IMG/VR virus record: IMGVR_UViG_3300029267_002571
Coordinates: 1 to 40,514 of that record
Origin: a virus
Length of the DNA stretch: 40,514 nt
Direction: 5' to 3' (one strand)
The first letter of the stretch is position 1; each line of letters begins with the position of its first letter. Below are positions 24,162 to 33,303 of the stretch, one piece after another. The position numbers and the translations under genes were made by a program. Under the pieces are notes generated by a model, which did not search any database, was not told the origin of the DNA, and saw only the letters and a program-made list of their open reading frames with translations.

Positions 24162-26144
24162 ATGGGTACCCAACGGGAAAAAGTCATCCTCGAGATGGAC
24201 GACCGGCTCTCCGCCGAAGCCACCAAAGCCACCGGGTCGCTAGGGAAACTCAAAACCGCTGTCAAAGCCGTTGCCGCGACCGCAGCAGCAGCAAAGATCG
24301 CCCAGTTCGCCGCCGACACCGTACAACTAGCGATCGACGCCGAGGAAGCCGGCGCCGCGTTCGATACCACCTTCGGTCCCGCAGCAGAGGAAGCCGGCCG
24401 GTTCGTAGAGGACTTCGCCAACAAAGCCGGCTTCGCCAACTTCGAGCTCCAGCAAATGCTCGCCGTCACCGGCAACGTCGTCCAGGGACTCGGAGCCACC
24501 GAATCGGAATCGCTTCGCCTATCCCGAGCGATGGCCACCCTATCCGGAGACGTCGCCTCTTTCTCTAACGCCCAGGGAGGCGCCCAAGCCGTTATGGCAG
24601 CCCTCCAGTCGGCTATCAACGGAGAGAGAGAAGCGCTCAAAACCTACGGACTCGCGGTCTCCGAAGCGGAGGTCCAAGCCCGAGCCCTCGCCGACACCGG
24701 GAAGCGATCCGCCTCCGAACTCACCCGCCTCGAGAAAGCAGAAGCCACCCTCGCCGTCGCCACCGAGAAGGCCGGCAAAGCCATCGGGGACCTCGACCGC
24801 ACCCAGGACTCGACTGCGAACTCGATGCGCCGCCTCTCCGCCGAGTGGACCGAAGCCAAAGCCGCCATCGGCGACGGGCTGATCCCGGTCCTCGAAGCCG
24901 TTATCCCGCTGTTATCCGACGCTGCCGGAGGGATGAAAACCGCCGGAGGATGGATCGCCGGCGGAGTCTCCTTCGTAACCCAATCGGTCTACAACCTCCG
25001 CACCGCCCTCGGGTCTCTCCCCGGAGAGATCGGTGAAGCCGAGGGACAACTCCGGACGATGCGCGGGGAACTCAACGCCGGAGTCCCCCTAACCGAATCG
25101 TTCGCCGAGGCCATCGGCCGGCTGGACGACAAGACCGAGATGACCGGCTACTCACTCGTGTACATGCGAGACTCGCTCGGACTCGCCGACGAGGAGATGC
25201 TCGAAGCGATCGAGCACACCATCGCCCAAGCCGACGCCCTCGAACTCTCCGAAGGAGCCATGTCGGCCCTCGCCACCGGCGCCGACCAGCTATCCGCCAA
25301 GATCGCTCACGCCGCCCGCCAGGACGAGGACTACCGCTACTCGGTAGCGCAAACCGCGGCAGCTAACACCGACCTCCGCATCCGGATGGCCCGCGCCTAC
25401 CAAGCCATCGACAAGCAAGCCCTCGCCGCCGGCAACGCCGAGCATGCGCTCCTGCGACAGATGACCGCCACCGACAAGCTCCGCGCCTCCAATAAGCTCC
25501 TCACCGACGACCTCCGAGCCGCCGCCGACCCGGTATTCAATATGGTGCGGGAGTGGGAAAACCTCGAGACAGTCCTCGCCGACCCCGAAGCGTCCCTACT
25601 CGACATCGCCGACGCCAACCTATCCCTCCAGTCAGCAATGGACCAGCTATCCCCCGGCACCCTCGTCGAGGGGCTCGACTCCATCGCTCGAGCAGCCGAC
25701 ACCGACCGCGAATCCATTCGGCTACTCCTCGAAGGGATGGGGCTCCTCGACGGCTACGTGGTCCGACCGGTCATCGATCTCCAAGTGAAGGGAGCGACCC
25801 GAATCGGACTCGTCGACGGAGAGATCTGGGACATGGGAGGAGGCCATATCGCCGCCGACTCGGGAGGCTACCTCGACTTCCCGCTCGGCACACCAGTCCC
25901 GCTCACCGCCCACGGTCAGGAACGGATCCTCTCAGCCGACCAGAACCGCATCTTCGAGCAGCTAGCCGCAGCGGTCACCGGCACCGGGGGAGATACCTAC
26001 ACCGACCAGTCCACCTACTCCCCGTCAACCACCCTGCAAGTATTCATCGACGGTACCCAAACCACCGAGACCACCGTCGACGCTATCCTCGACCGAGCCG
26101 AGCTCGCCGGCATCCTCTCAGGGTCGATCGGAGGGATCCAATGA
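24162..26144 (+). CDS. Tail tape measure protein (660 aa)
   Basis: 660 residues, strongly helical with long Ala/Glu-rich coiled-coil stretches. It has a phage tape-measure core (residues about 40-215: QFAADTVQLAIDAEEAGAAF, then EREALKTYGLAVSEAEVQAR) and a hydrophobic segment about 250-275 that may cross the host membrane. Tape length sets tail length: at about 1.5 angstroms per residue the tail would be roughly 100 nm. GAGGAG lies 13 bases upstream, slightly far. The stop overlaps the next start by ATGA. It is short for a tape measure but within the siphovirus range. Confidence 0.9.
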   Translation: MGTQREKVILEMDDRLSAEATKATGSLGKLKTAVKAVAATAAAAKIAQFAADTVQLAIDAEEAGAAFDTTFGPAAEEAGRFVEDFANKAGFANFELQQMLAVTGNVVQGLGATESESLRLSRAMATLSGDVASFSNAQGGAQAVMAALQSAINGEREALKTYGLAVSEAEVQARALADTGKRSASELTRLEKAEATLAVATEKAGKAIGDLDRTQDSTANSMRRLSAEWTEAKAAIGDGLIPVLEAVIPLLSDAAGGMKTAGGWIAGGVSFVTQSVYNLRTALGSLPGEIGEAEGQLRTMRGELNAGVPLTESFAEAIGRLDDKTEMTGYSLVYMRDSLGLADEEMLEAIEHTIAQADALELSEGAMSALATGADQLSAKIAHAARQDEDYRYSVAQTAAANTDLRIRMARAYQAIDKQALAAGNAEHALLRQMTATDKLRASNKLLTDDLRAAADPVFNMVREWENLETVLADPEASLLDIADANLSLQSAMDQLSPGTLVEGLDSIARAADTDRESIRLLLEGMGLLDGYVVRPVIDLQVKGATRIGLVDGEIWDMGGGHIAADSGGYLDFPLGTPVPLTAHGQERILSADQNRIFEQLAAAVTGTGGDTYTDQSTYSPSTTLQVFIDGTQTTETTVDAILDRAELAGILSGSIGGIQ

Positions 26145-26941
26145 CCGTCCTAAGCGACTTCCCCTGGACCGCGGACAGCACCAGCCTCAACGACTACGCC
26201 CACTCGATCGAGACGGTCGACGGGATCGACGGGATCGCCGCCGCCAACGTCCGGTCGAGACGGATCCCCGGCACCGGCGGAGTCTGGCCCATCTTCGAGT
26301 TCACCCGAGGAGCGAAAGTCTTCACCCTCTCAATGTGGGCAGCCCCGACCAACGCCAACGGAGCAGTCACCCACATCGAGGGATCCGCCGGCCACGTACA
26401 CGACAACCTCAACGCCCTCCTCGACATCTTCGGGAAAGAGGACTCGGCGATCGCTCTCACCCGAGAGATCCCCCAAGCCGGTGGCACCAACGAAACCCTC
26501 CACGCCGACGCCCGCGTCCTAAGAGCGTTCATCACCAAGGGATCCACCTACCTGCGCCGCTTCAAGGTCTACCTCGAGATCCCCTACGGCTACTGGCTCG
26601 GATCCACCCTGCGGAGCCAAACCATCACCGGCTCCAACCAATACCTGAGCCCGACCCCCACCGATGTGCAGCACCGTAACGCCATCCTCGAGTTCGCCGC
26701 CGCATCGACCCTCACCCACGTTGAGACCAGCCGCACCGTTCAGATCAGCGGAACCCCGTCGGGAGGGTACCCAGTAACCGTCGATCTGAACCTACCGAGG
26801 ACCGTCACCGACAACGGAGGCAACGACGCCGATGGGCTCCTCACCGCAAGCCACATGACTATCTGCTCGTTCGCCGGCGCCACCCGGTTCTCCAAGAGCG
26901 GAGGGAACGTAACCGTCAAGTGGTACGACCATTACCGATAA
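26141..26941 (+). CDS. Distal tail (Dit)-like protein (266 aa)
   Basis: Located directly after the tape measure. Segments FEFTRGAKVFTLSMW near the N-terminus and a C-terminal beta domain (TVQISGTPSGGYPVTVDLNL, then KWYDHYR) fit the two-domain distal tail protein that caps the tube and carries the tip. The motif RFKVYLEIPYGYWLGST separates the two halves, as in other Dit proteins. The start overlaps the tape measure stop by ATGA. Its N-terminal ETVDGIDGIAAA resembles the tail terminator. Confidence 0.78.
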   Translation: MTVLSDFPWTADSTSLNDYAHSIETVDGIDGIAAANVRSRRIPGTGGVWPIFEFTRGAKVFTLSMWAAPTNANGAVTHIEGSAGHVHDNLNALLDIFGKEDSAIALTREIPQAGGTNETLHADARVLRAFITKGSTYLRRFKVYLEIPYGYWLGSTLRSQTITGSNQYLSPTPTDVQHRNAILEFAAASTLTHVETSRTVQISGTPSGGYPVTVDLNLPRTVTDNGGNDADGLLTASHMTICSFAGATRFSKSGGNVTVKWYDHYR

Positions 26942-26950
26942 GGAGCCCCG

Positions 26951-29900
26951 ATGACAGCCCCCGCCGGCAATTGGTGGGCCGAAGCCTGGGACCTCCCCGG
27001 CATAGGCACAACCAAGCGAGTCGCCCGTATCCCCGTCATCGACGGGTCGATCTCTAAGCAACTATCCGGAGTCGGTACCGGCCAGATCCGGATCCCCGCC
27101 GCTACAGACGGAGCCGACAACCGGCTCGCTGACATCCTCGACCCGGACACCAACACCAACCGGCTCATCAAAATCATCGACCGCGGGCAGGAAGTCCAAG
27201 CGTTCTTCCCCGAGGACGGAGACGACCCCTACGACGACGACGCCGCATCTCTAGTCAAAATCACCGGCCCCGGCATCGAGAACGTACTCTCCTGGGCAGC
27301 GATCCTCCCCTACGACAAATCCGGCACCGGGACCGGCACCAGCCACTTCCCCGACTGGATCTGGGCCGGCCAGGAGATGCTCGAGAACGGAGACTTCGAA
27401 GCCGGCCGAGAGATCATCGACGACGACCCGGACTCCGGCACCTTCGGAGAAGGCACCGGCGTGTTCAACCCGACCGCCTGGGAGCTGTCCCCCTACGGAG
27501 CCCAAGCATCCACCTCGTTCGTTCTCGAAACCAGCGTCAAGCGCAACGGCACCTATAGCCTCAAAATCAACCCGCTCGACGCCGCCGGCGACCCGAGCGG
27601 GAAGTGGGCCGGAGTACAGCAGATTGTGAAGGTCAACCCCGGCGGCATATACCAAGCCACCCTCTGGGCCTACACCAGCGACGCGACCGCCCGCAACTGG
27701 CGTCTCGTATGCCGAGACATCGACGGCAACAAAATCCCCTGCGACGAGGCAAGCGACCACCACACCCAAACCATCCCGCAGAACACCTGGACCGAGTACA
27801 ACCTCACCAACCTCGAGGTCCCCGACAACGTCGACACCGTCATATTCCGATTCGCGTTCGTCGACGCCACCGGGAACCCCGGCCCCGTCTACATCGACGA
27901 CTGCTCACTCCGAGAGGGAGCCCCCGCCACCAACGCCGGCGACATCGTCCTGCAACTACTCGACCCGATCCAAACCCGAGGCACCCTCACCTTCCTCGGA
28001 ACCACATTCACCGACACCCTCGACTCCGCCGGGAACGCTTGGGACACCGACGATCTATCCGTCGCCATCGCCTACGGAGGAGACCTCCTCGGAGCGCTCA
28101 ACACCCTCGCCACCCTCGGCTACGAATGGACCGTCACCCCCGACGGCTCCAACGGCTACGACCTCAACCTATACAACCCCGGCGGAGCCGGCACCGACCA
28201 CACCTCCTCCCAATGGCCCGCGTTCAAGGGAGGATTCGCTGCGCTCCCCTCCACCGTCCGGAAATCCATCCCCCCGAAAAACTACGTCTTCGCGGTCGGC
28301 GACGGGGGAGTCTGGGCCGAGGACTCCGACGCCACCGACATCACCAACTACGAACGGCGTGAGAAGGTCATCAAGGACCAGACGGTCTCCGACACCGGCA
28401 CCGCAGCACTCATAGCCGAAGCCGACCTCAACGTCCAAGACACCGCCCGATTCGGAATCAAAATCTCGGTCCTCGACACCGACCGGATCCACCCGCTCCA
28501 CTCGAGCGGAGACGGAGCAGTCCACCTCGGCGACACCGTCCCCGTCGACTACCCCGGCAAGATGACCGAAGCCGCCTACCGGGTCGTCCGATGGGTAGCC
28601 AAGTTCCCCGACGACGGGATCCCCCAATGGACCGGAGACGTCAACCGGGTCGTCCTCGACGACGCCGACGCCGCCGCCGCGATCATCAAAAGGCTCGTCC
28701 GAGGCCAAACCGCTCGAGGAGGAGGCACCGCAGCCAAAGCCGCCCCCGGAATCACCCCCGGCGGACTCGCCCCGATCCGGACCAACCCGCCGCTTGACGT
28801 CACCCCACCGAGCCAACCCAAAGCCCCGACCCTGACTGCGCTCCTCGGAGCGATCCGAGTCACCCACGCCCTCGGTATCGACGGAGGCTCCGACTACACC
28901 CTCGAGTCCGACACGATCGCTCTTCGCGTATACGCCTCCACCACCACCGGATTCACGCCGGCCACCACCGACCTAGTCGGAGTCATCCCCGTCGGGATAG
29001 CAGCATTCTCCGCCCAAGTACCGGTCTCCACCGTGTTCGCCGTCGCCTCCGGAGACCTCGGTCCCTGGTACGTCAAGGTCACCGCCGTCGACTGGTCCGG
29101 GAACGAGAGTGCAGCGAGCAGCCAAGCCGCCGTCACCGCCCAGCAGGTCGGCGCCGTCGACGCCACCGACCTCGCCAACGACATCATCGAGGAAGCCCAC
29201 TACACCGCCGACTCTGTATCCATCCGAGCCCTTGCCGTAGCGTCCTTCGAGAACATGCTCGCCAACGGAGGTTTCGAAGCCGGCACCGTCGACGGAGACG
29301 ACGACCCGAACAAATACATCACCTCGAGCGGCACCTTCGCCAACACCACCGCCCGCTCCGGTACCCGCGGCTGCCGATACGACCACACCGCTCAAGTCGG
29401 AGAATCCCGGATCGAGTTCAACGGAGACCGAGCCACCCCGAGCCGGCATCAGGAAGCCTCCCTCGGAGACAAGATCGTTGCCTGGGGATATATGCGATAC
29501 CTGGTCTCCGCCCCGACCGCCGGCAGCTACCTCCAGTTCCGGATCCAAGGATTCGACGCCGCCGGCGCTGCCACTACCGACTCCGGCGTTACCGACGTCC
29601 GGACCACCCTCACTACCTCATGGCAAAAAATCGAAGCCGAGCTCACCATCGCCGACGCCGACACCGCCTATGTCGTCCTCGAGGTCCGCATCGACGATCT
29701 CCACACCGTAGGGATGGTCCTCACCTTCGACGGCTGCTACATGCGACGAGCCAACGAAGGGCTCCTCATCGTCGACGGAGCCATCATCGCCGACCACATC
29801 GCCACCAACGCCATCTCCGCGACGGCCGGCCATATCCTCGACCTCGACGCCGACGACATCACCGCCGGCACCATCACCGGCCGAACCGTCAGAGGCGCCT

Positions 29901-31054
29901 CATCCGGCACCCGATGGGAGCTCACCAGCGGAGTCGTCGACGAGAGTCTGTCTTGGTACGAGGGAGCCACCAAGGTCGGCCATCTCGGGATCTATACCAG
30001 CCTCAACCGGCTACAACTCGGAACATCCAACTCCTCCTATTTTCTCCGCCTTTCGGCCTCGAACGGAGGAGCCGGGTATCTGCTCCTAACCGGGAACCCC
30101 TCCAGCGCCACTTCCCCTGGTGTAGAGATCGCCCGCGACGCTAACGGCAGGGTCCTCTTCGTCCACGCCGGGAACGATCCCTACACCAACACCATCGCCA
30201 TCATCGCCACCGACGAGAACGCCACCTCCGGATTCGACTTCCTCAAAACCGCTCGCGACTGGGATGGCACCCTTGACATCGAGCACGCCCTCCGAGCGAA
30301 CGGGGACCTCGACATCGACGGCTCCACCGGCAGCCCCGCCACCGACTACGCCGAACTCTTCGAGAACGCCACCCCCGGCACGATCCCTCCGGGCACCCCG
30401 GTCACTCTCGACGGAGACAAGGTCCGCCCAGCCGCAGCCGGCGACTGGCTACTCGGAATCGTCTCCGCCATACCCTCCGTCATCGGTAACGCCCCTATCG
30501 ACTGGCCAGGGAGATATCAGAGGACCAAGTGGGGAGACTACGCCCTCGACGCCGACGGGCACCGGATCGAAACAGGAGACTTCGACCCCGAGCTCGGCCT
30601 CGAGTGGGATTGGCACCCGACCAAGTACACCGACGACGAGATCGCCAAAGCCACCATCGACTGCGACACCTGCGCCACTACCGGCACCGTCACCAGGGTC
30701 CTCGAGAAGCGCGCAGCGACCCGCCGACCGGCCCCGCCGCTCGAGATCGAGGAGGCCTGCCCCGACTGCGAGGGAACCGGCCGAACGGTCGACAAGGACC
30801 TACTCCACAAAATCCGGCCACCCGAGATCTGGAGACCAGTCGATATCAGCTACAGCCGCCGCCAGGACCGCCCCGACGAGTGGACCGTCGTCGGGCTCCT
30901 CGGTCAGCTACCAGCCGTCGACGACGGCACCTGCCAACCCGGCCGACACGCCACCATCACCAGCGACGGCCGGCTCGGCCACTCCGACAACCCAACCGAC
31001 TGGCGCGTCCTAACCCGAATCGACGCCGACACCATCAAGGTCCTAGTCCGATGA
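26951..31054 (+). CDS. Tail tip/fibre protein with Peptidase_G2 domain (1367 aa)
   Basis: Residues about 1-600 resemble tail-tip (Tal/gp27-like) proteins that bind the distal tail ring, and include a carbohydrate-binding-like jelly roll at about 140-325 (ENGDFEAGREI... YIDDCSLREG). Residues about 620-730 are fibronectin-like. A second similar jelly roll is at about 760-935 (NMLANGGFEAG, then LTFDGCYMRR). A fibre-shaft region follows. Residues about 1125-1367 are a Peptidase_G2 intramolecular chaperone: DYAELFENA, VTLDGDKVRPAAAGDWLLGI, and a final VLTRIDADTIKVLV. Such domains trimerise the fibre and then cut themselves off. Inserted in it is a zinc finger with CDTC (1238-1241) and CPDCEGTG (1270-1277), the latter like the DnaJ CxxCxGxG motif. 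AAGGAG precedes the start. Confidence 0.85.
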   Translation: MTAPAGNWWAEAWDLPGIGTTKRVARIPVIDGSISKQLSGVGTGQIRIPAATDGADNRLADILDPDTNTNRLIKIIDRGQEVQAFFPEDGDDPYDDDAASLVKITGPGIENVLSWAAILPYDKSGTGTGTSHFPDWIWAGQEMLENGDFEAGREIIDDDPDSGTFGEGTGVFNPTAWELSPYGAQASTSFVLETSVKRNGTYSLKINPLDAAGDPSGKWAGVQQIVKVNPGGIYQATLWAYTSDATARNWRLVCRDIDGNKIPCDEASDHHTQTIPQNTWTEYNLTNLEVPDNVDTVIFRFAFVDATGNPGPVYIDDCSLREGAPATNAGDIVLQLLDPIQTRGTLTFLGTTFTDTLDSAGNAWDTDDLSVAIAYGGDLLGALNTLATLGYEWTVTPDGSNGYDLNLYNPGGAGTDHTSSQWPAFKGGFAALPSTVRKSIPPKNYVFAVGDGGVWAEDSDATDITNYERREKVIKDQTVSDTGTAALIAEADLNVQDTARFGIKISVLDTDRIHPLHSSGDGAVHLGDTVPVDYPGKMTEAAYRVVRWVAKFPDDGIPQWTGDVNRVVLDDADAAAAIIKRLVRGQTARGGGTAAKAAPGITPGGLAPIRTNPPLDVTPPSQPKAPTLTALLGAIRVTHALGIDGGSDYTLESDTIALRVYASTTTGFTPATTDLVGVIPVGIAAFSAQVPVSTVFAVASGDLGPWYVKVTAVDWSGNESAASSQAAVTAQQVGAVDATDLANDIIEEAHYTADSVSIRALAVASFENMLANGGFEAGTVDGDDDPNKYITSSGTFANTTARSGTRGCRYDHTAQVGESRIEFNGDRATPSRHQEASLGDKIVAWGYMRYLVSAPTAGSYLQFRIQGFDAAGAATTDSGVTDVRTTLTTSWQKIEAELTIADADTAYVVLEVRIDDLHTVGMVLTFDGCYMRRANEGLLIVDGAIIADHIATNAISATAGHILDLDADDITAGTITGRTVRGASSGTRWELTSGVVDESLSWYEGATKVGHLGIYTSLNRLQLGTSNSSYFLRLSASNGGAGYLLLTGNPSSATSPGVEIARDANGRVLFVHAGNDPYTNTIAIIATDENATSGFDFLKTARDWDGTLDIEHALRANGDLDIDGSTGSPATDYAELFENATPGTIPPGTPVTLDGDKVRPAAAGDWLLGIVSAIPSVIGNAPIDWPGRYQRTKWGDYALDADGHRIETGDFDPELGLEWDWHPTKYTDDEIAKATIDCDTCATTGTVTRVLEKRAATRRPAPPLEIEEACPDCEGTGRTVDKDLLHKIRPPEIWRPVDISYSRRQDRPDEWTVVGLLGQLPAVDDGTCQPGRHATITSDGRLGHSDNPTDWRVLTRIDADTIKVLVR

Positions 31055-31374
31055 TCGCCATCGTCGACCTCGCCTACAAGATCGCCTCCTGGGTAATGGC
31101 AGCCTGGATCCTCTACCGGGTCATCCCCGCCCACCGATACCACTTCTGGATCCGGCGAGACGCCGCCCTCACCGTCCTCTGGCTATCCGCCGCCTGGCCG
31201 ATAATGAGAGCCGCCTATAACCTATGGCGACTCCTCTACTTCGGAGGACCCATCGACCACCTCAGCGTCGGCGCCTGGGGCTCCCGAGTAGTAGCGTTCA
31301 CCGGCTCCGTCCTTACCATCGCTGCCATCGAGATTCTCCTCCACTCGGCGACACGAGAGAGGAGCCCCAGATGA
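31051..31374 (+). CDS. Three-helix membrane protein, possible holin (107 aa)
   Basis: Three hydrophobic segments at about 4-26, 36-60 and 74-98 give a topology like class I holins. Short charged tail. It immediately precedes the endolysin group and overlaps the tip-protein stop by ATGA. No conserved holin signature is visible, so it may be a holin, an antiholin or another membrane protein of the lysis cassette. Confidence 0.65.
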   Translation: MIAIVDLAYKIASWVMAAWILYRVIPAHRYHFWIRRDAALTVLWLSAAWPIMRAAYNLWRLLYFGGPIDHLSVGAWGSRVVAFTGSVLTIAAIEILLHSATRERSPR

Positions 31375-31721
31375 TGAGCGAAGCCCAAGCAGTGATCTCC
31401 ATCATTTCCGGAGTCGGAGCAGTAGCGATCGCCTGGATCCTGGTCCGGGTCAACTACCGCAAGCTCGACAGTGGAGCAACCAAGGACCTCGTCGACGCCG
31501 CCAAAATCCTCATCGACCCGCTCACCGAGCGAATATCAGATCTCGAGGCCAGGGTCGAGAAGCAAGCAGCCGACCTCGAATTCGAGAAGCGCCGCAACTA
31601 CGTTCTCGAGGGATGGGCCAAAGCGCTCGCCACCCAGATCATCGAGGAATTCGGTGGCGTCCCAATAGACTACGAACCGTTCAAAACCCGCCACTTCCCG
31701 AGAGAGGACCGGACCCTATGA
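31371..31721 (+). CDS. Membrane-anchored coiled-coil lysis protein (116 aa)
   Basis: One N-terminal hydrophobic segment (residues about 8-26, AVISIISGVGAVAIAWILV) followed by a coiled coil (about 45-85) and an acidic/basic tail. This resembles one-anchor spanin-like or holin-like lysis accessories. ATG at 31371 overlaps the preceding stop; a second ATG at 31374 is also possible. The stop overlaps the endolysin start by ATGA. Confidence 0.62.
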   Translation: MMSEAQAVISIISGVGAVAIAWILVRVNYRKLDSGATKDLVDAAKILIDPLTERISDLEARVEKQAADLEFEKRRNYVLEGWAKALATQIIEEFGGVPIDYEPFKTRHFPREDRTL

Positions 31722-32443
31722 CCACTGTCTCCCAAATAGCCGCCCTGATGCTCTCCTCCGAGGGAGACGCCTACATCTACGGAGTCGAGGTTTCGCCCTC
31801 CGAAGAGAACCCGGCAGCGTTCGACTGCAGCGAACTAGTCCAGTGGGCCTGTAACCGGCTCGGAGTAGAGATGCCAGACGGCTCCTGGATCCAAGCCCGA
31901 TTCTGCAACCAGCACCACACCAACATTCCGGTCGCCGAAGCGCTCGCCACCTACGGAGCGCTCCTCTTCCGGTTTTCGAGCGACCCCTATTCCGGAGGTC
32001 GCCCCGCCTCCGCTCACGTAGCGATGTCCCTCGGGAACGGCACCACCATCGAAGCGCGCTCCACCCGTCTAGGGGTCGGAATATTCGAGGACGCGTACGA
32101 ACGAACCTGGACCCACGCCGCCCTAATCCCCAACGTCACCTACCCCACCACCGAGGAGGATCCCAACCCTATGGACCACGAACACATTCCCCCTGCCGGA
32201 GAGATACACGAGTGGGCCGACGGAGCCTGGGCCGAGTGGTGCAAGCACTCCGGAACCAACCCCGAGACCCGCGGCTGGAATTTCCAACGCGAGGACATCG
32301 CCTGGGTCTACACCCGAGTGATCAAACCGCTCATCGCCCGAGTGCATCGCCTCGAGGAGATCATCGCCGCCATCGAAGCCGGCCAACCAAGCGAACCGTT
32401 CACCGCCCTCATCACCCCGACCAGAGAAGGGAACCCCCAATGA
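31718..32443 (+). CDS. NlpC/P60 family endolysin (241 aa)
   Basis: Residues about 1-140 are an NlpC/P60 cysteine peptidase that cuts peptidoglycan stem peptides: AAFDCSELVQWACNRLG carries catalytic Cys37, and ASAHVAMSLGNGTTIEA carries His100, with a third polar residue expected just after. Residues about 150-241 contain a Trp-rich stretch (EWADGAWAEW) and a helical tail that may bind the cell wall. No signal peptide, so release depends on a holin. The start overlaps the preceding stop by ATGA. Confidence 0.9.
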   Translation: MTTVSQIAALMLSSEGDAYIYGVEVSPSEENPAAFDCSELVQWACNRLGVEMPDGSWIQARFCNQHHTNIPVAEALATYGALLFRFSSDPYSGGRPASAHVAMSLGNGTTIEARSTRLGVGIFEDAYERTWTHAALIPNVTYPTTEEDPNPMDHEHIPPAGEIHEWADGAWAEWCKHSGTNPETRGWNFQREDIAWVYTRVIKPLIARVHRLEEIIAAIEAGQPSEPFTALITPTREGNPQ

Positions 32444-32619
32444 ATAAACTCACCCAAGCCCCCGCCCAAGCCATCGGCGCCGCCGGCGTCGGAGCCGCCG
32501 CCGGAGTACTCATCGTCTGGGGCCTAAGCCTCGCCGGGATAGACGTCCCCGGAGAGCCCGCCACCGCGATCGGGACCATCTGCACCTTCCTCGCCGGCCG
32601 GTTCATCGCCGACCAGTGA
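32440..32619 (+). CDS. Small two-helix holin (59 aa)
   Basis: 59 residues with two hydrophobic segments (about 11-32 and 38-55), joined by a short polar loop, with a terminal charged tail. This fits a small class II-type holin. It overlaps the endolysin stop by ATGA. Together with the membrane proteins at 31051 and 31371 it makes three possible membrane lysis components, so which one times lysis is open. Confidence 0.72.
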   Translation: MNKLTQAPAQAIGAAGVGAAAGVLIVWGLSLAGIDVPGEPATAIGTICTFLAGRFIADQ

Positions 32620-32632
32620 ACCACACAGGAGA

Positions 32633-32653
32633 GGCTCGGAACCGCCCCGAGCC
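32633..32653 (+). terminator. Hairpin after the lysis cassette
   Basis: GGCTCGG (32633-32639) pairs with CCGAGCC (32647-32653) around seven bases. It lies 14 bp after the holin stop, at the natural end of the late operon. There is no T-run. Confidence 0.55.
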
Positions 32654-32671
32654 GCCCCGCACCGCCAACAC

Positions 32672-32899
32672 CTGACCCCGACCCCTCCGACCGGTCTCCG
32701 CCTGGTCGACGAGGACGGCCCCCACCAGCGGGAAGCCGACAACTGGCTCGCCGGCCGATGGTGCCTCACCTGCGGAGCCCTCCCCGACGCCGACCAATGG
32801 CACCCCGGCCCCGAAGCCTGCCACCGCTGCGCCATCAAATACGAACTCATCCCACCGCACGAAACCCCTAGACACCCGACCCGAAGTATGGTACGTTGA
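32672..32899 (+). CDS. Zinc-binding protein without a standard start codon
   Basis: The frame 32672-32899 codes for up to 75 residues with clear coding character (C-rich third positions), two CxxC/CxxHxC-type pairs (CLTCGALP, CHRC near residues 31-34 and 50-53) and Trp/His spacing typical of a small zinc protein (DEDGPHQREADNW, then DQWHPGPEAC). No ATG, GTG or TTG start exists in frame upstream within the gap. A CTG at 32672 overlaps (CTGA) the stop of a 19-codon GTG frame (32616-32675) that itself overlaps the holin stop. It may start at CTG, arise by a -1 shift from the 19-codon frame, or be a remnant. The stop runs into the promoter-like element. No other gene is visible in 32620-32932. 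Confidence 0.5.
   Translation: MTPTPPTGLRLVDEDGPHQREADNWLAGRWCLTCGALPDADQWHPGPEACHRCAIKYELIPPHETPRHPTRSMVR
32869..32897 (+). promoter_or_regulatory. Promoter TAGACA-N17-TACGTT
   Basis: TAGACA (32869-32874) and TACGTT (32892-32897) are 17 bases apart, with a TGG extended -10. The block CTAGACACCCG(A/C)CCCGAAGTATGGTACGTTG recurs at 33941. It drives the gene at 32933 and marks the beginning of the second early region. Confidence 0.75.
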
Positions 32900-32932
32900 G
32901 GGGGCAAAGCCAGCCAAGAGAGAGGCACCAAC

Positions 32933-33244
32933 ATGGCCACCACCATCACCACCCGCAAGCACCACTTCCGAGCCGACCACTGGCTCGACCACAAGGACAT
33001 CCTCGCCGAGGCCGGATGGACCGAGCTCGACGCCACCGAGTGGGACCTCCCCGACTTCTCCTCGATCTTCATGAGCCCCGGCGAGGGATGCTTCGCCACC
33101 ATCGACCACCTCCGGCTCCATGCAACCCGCATCGAGGGAACCGCCGCCGACCTCGAGGTCTTCACCCTCGAACTCGACTGGCAAACCCCGCTCTCGATCA
33201 TCGAAGCGCTCGTCGCCGCAGCCGACGAAGCCACATCGAACTAA
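32933..33244 (+). CDS. Hypothetical early protein (103 aa)
   Basis: An acidic alpha/beta protein of 103 residues, no recognised family. It has a basic/His-rich start (TTRKHHFRADHW) and a C-terminal helix. GAGAGAGG is placed just before the ATG. Its own promoter-like sequence lies 36 bp upstream and a perfect hairpin follows at 33261, so it looks like a one-gene transcript. Short, promoter-proximal genes of this kind are often host-takeover factors, but function is unknown. Confidence 0.68.
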   Translation: MATTITTRKHHFRADHWLDHKDILAEAGWTELDATEWDLPDFSSIFMSPGEGCFATIDHLRLHATRIEGTAADLEVFTLELDWQTPLSIIEALVAAADEATSN

Positions 33245-33260
33245 GGGAACCAACACCAAA

Positions 33261-33286
33261 GGGAGCCCCAGCCACCTGGGGCTCCC
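33261..33286 (+). terminator. Perfect 11-bp hairpin
   Basis: GGGAGCCCCAG (33261-33271) pairs with CTGGGGCTCCC (33276-33286) around CCAC. The arms nearly match those at 7473-7499. No T-run. Confidence 0.65.
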
Positions 33287-33303
33287 AGAGAGGACCCGCA
33301 CCT

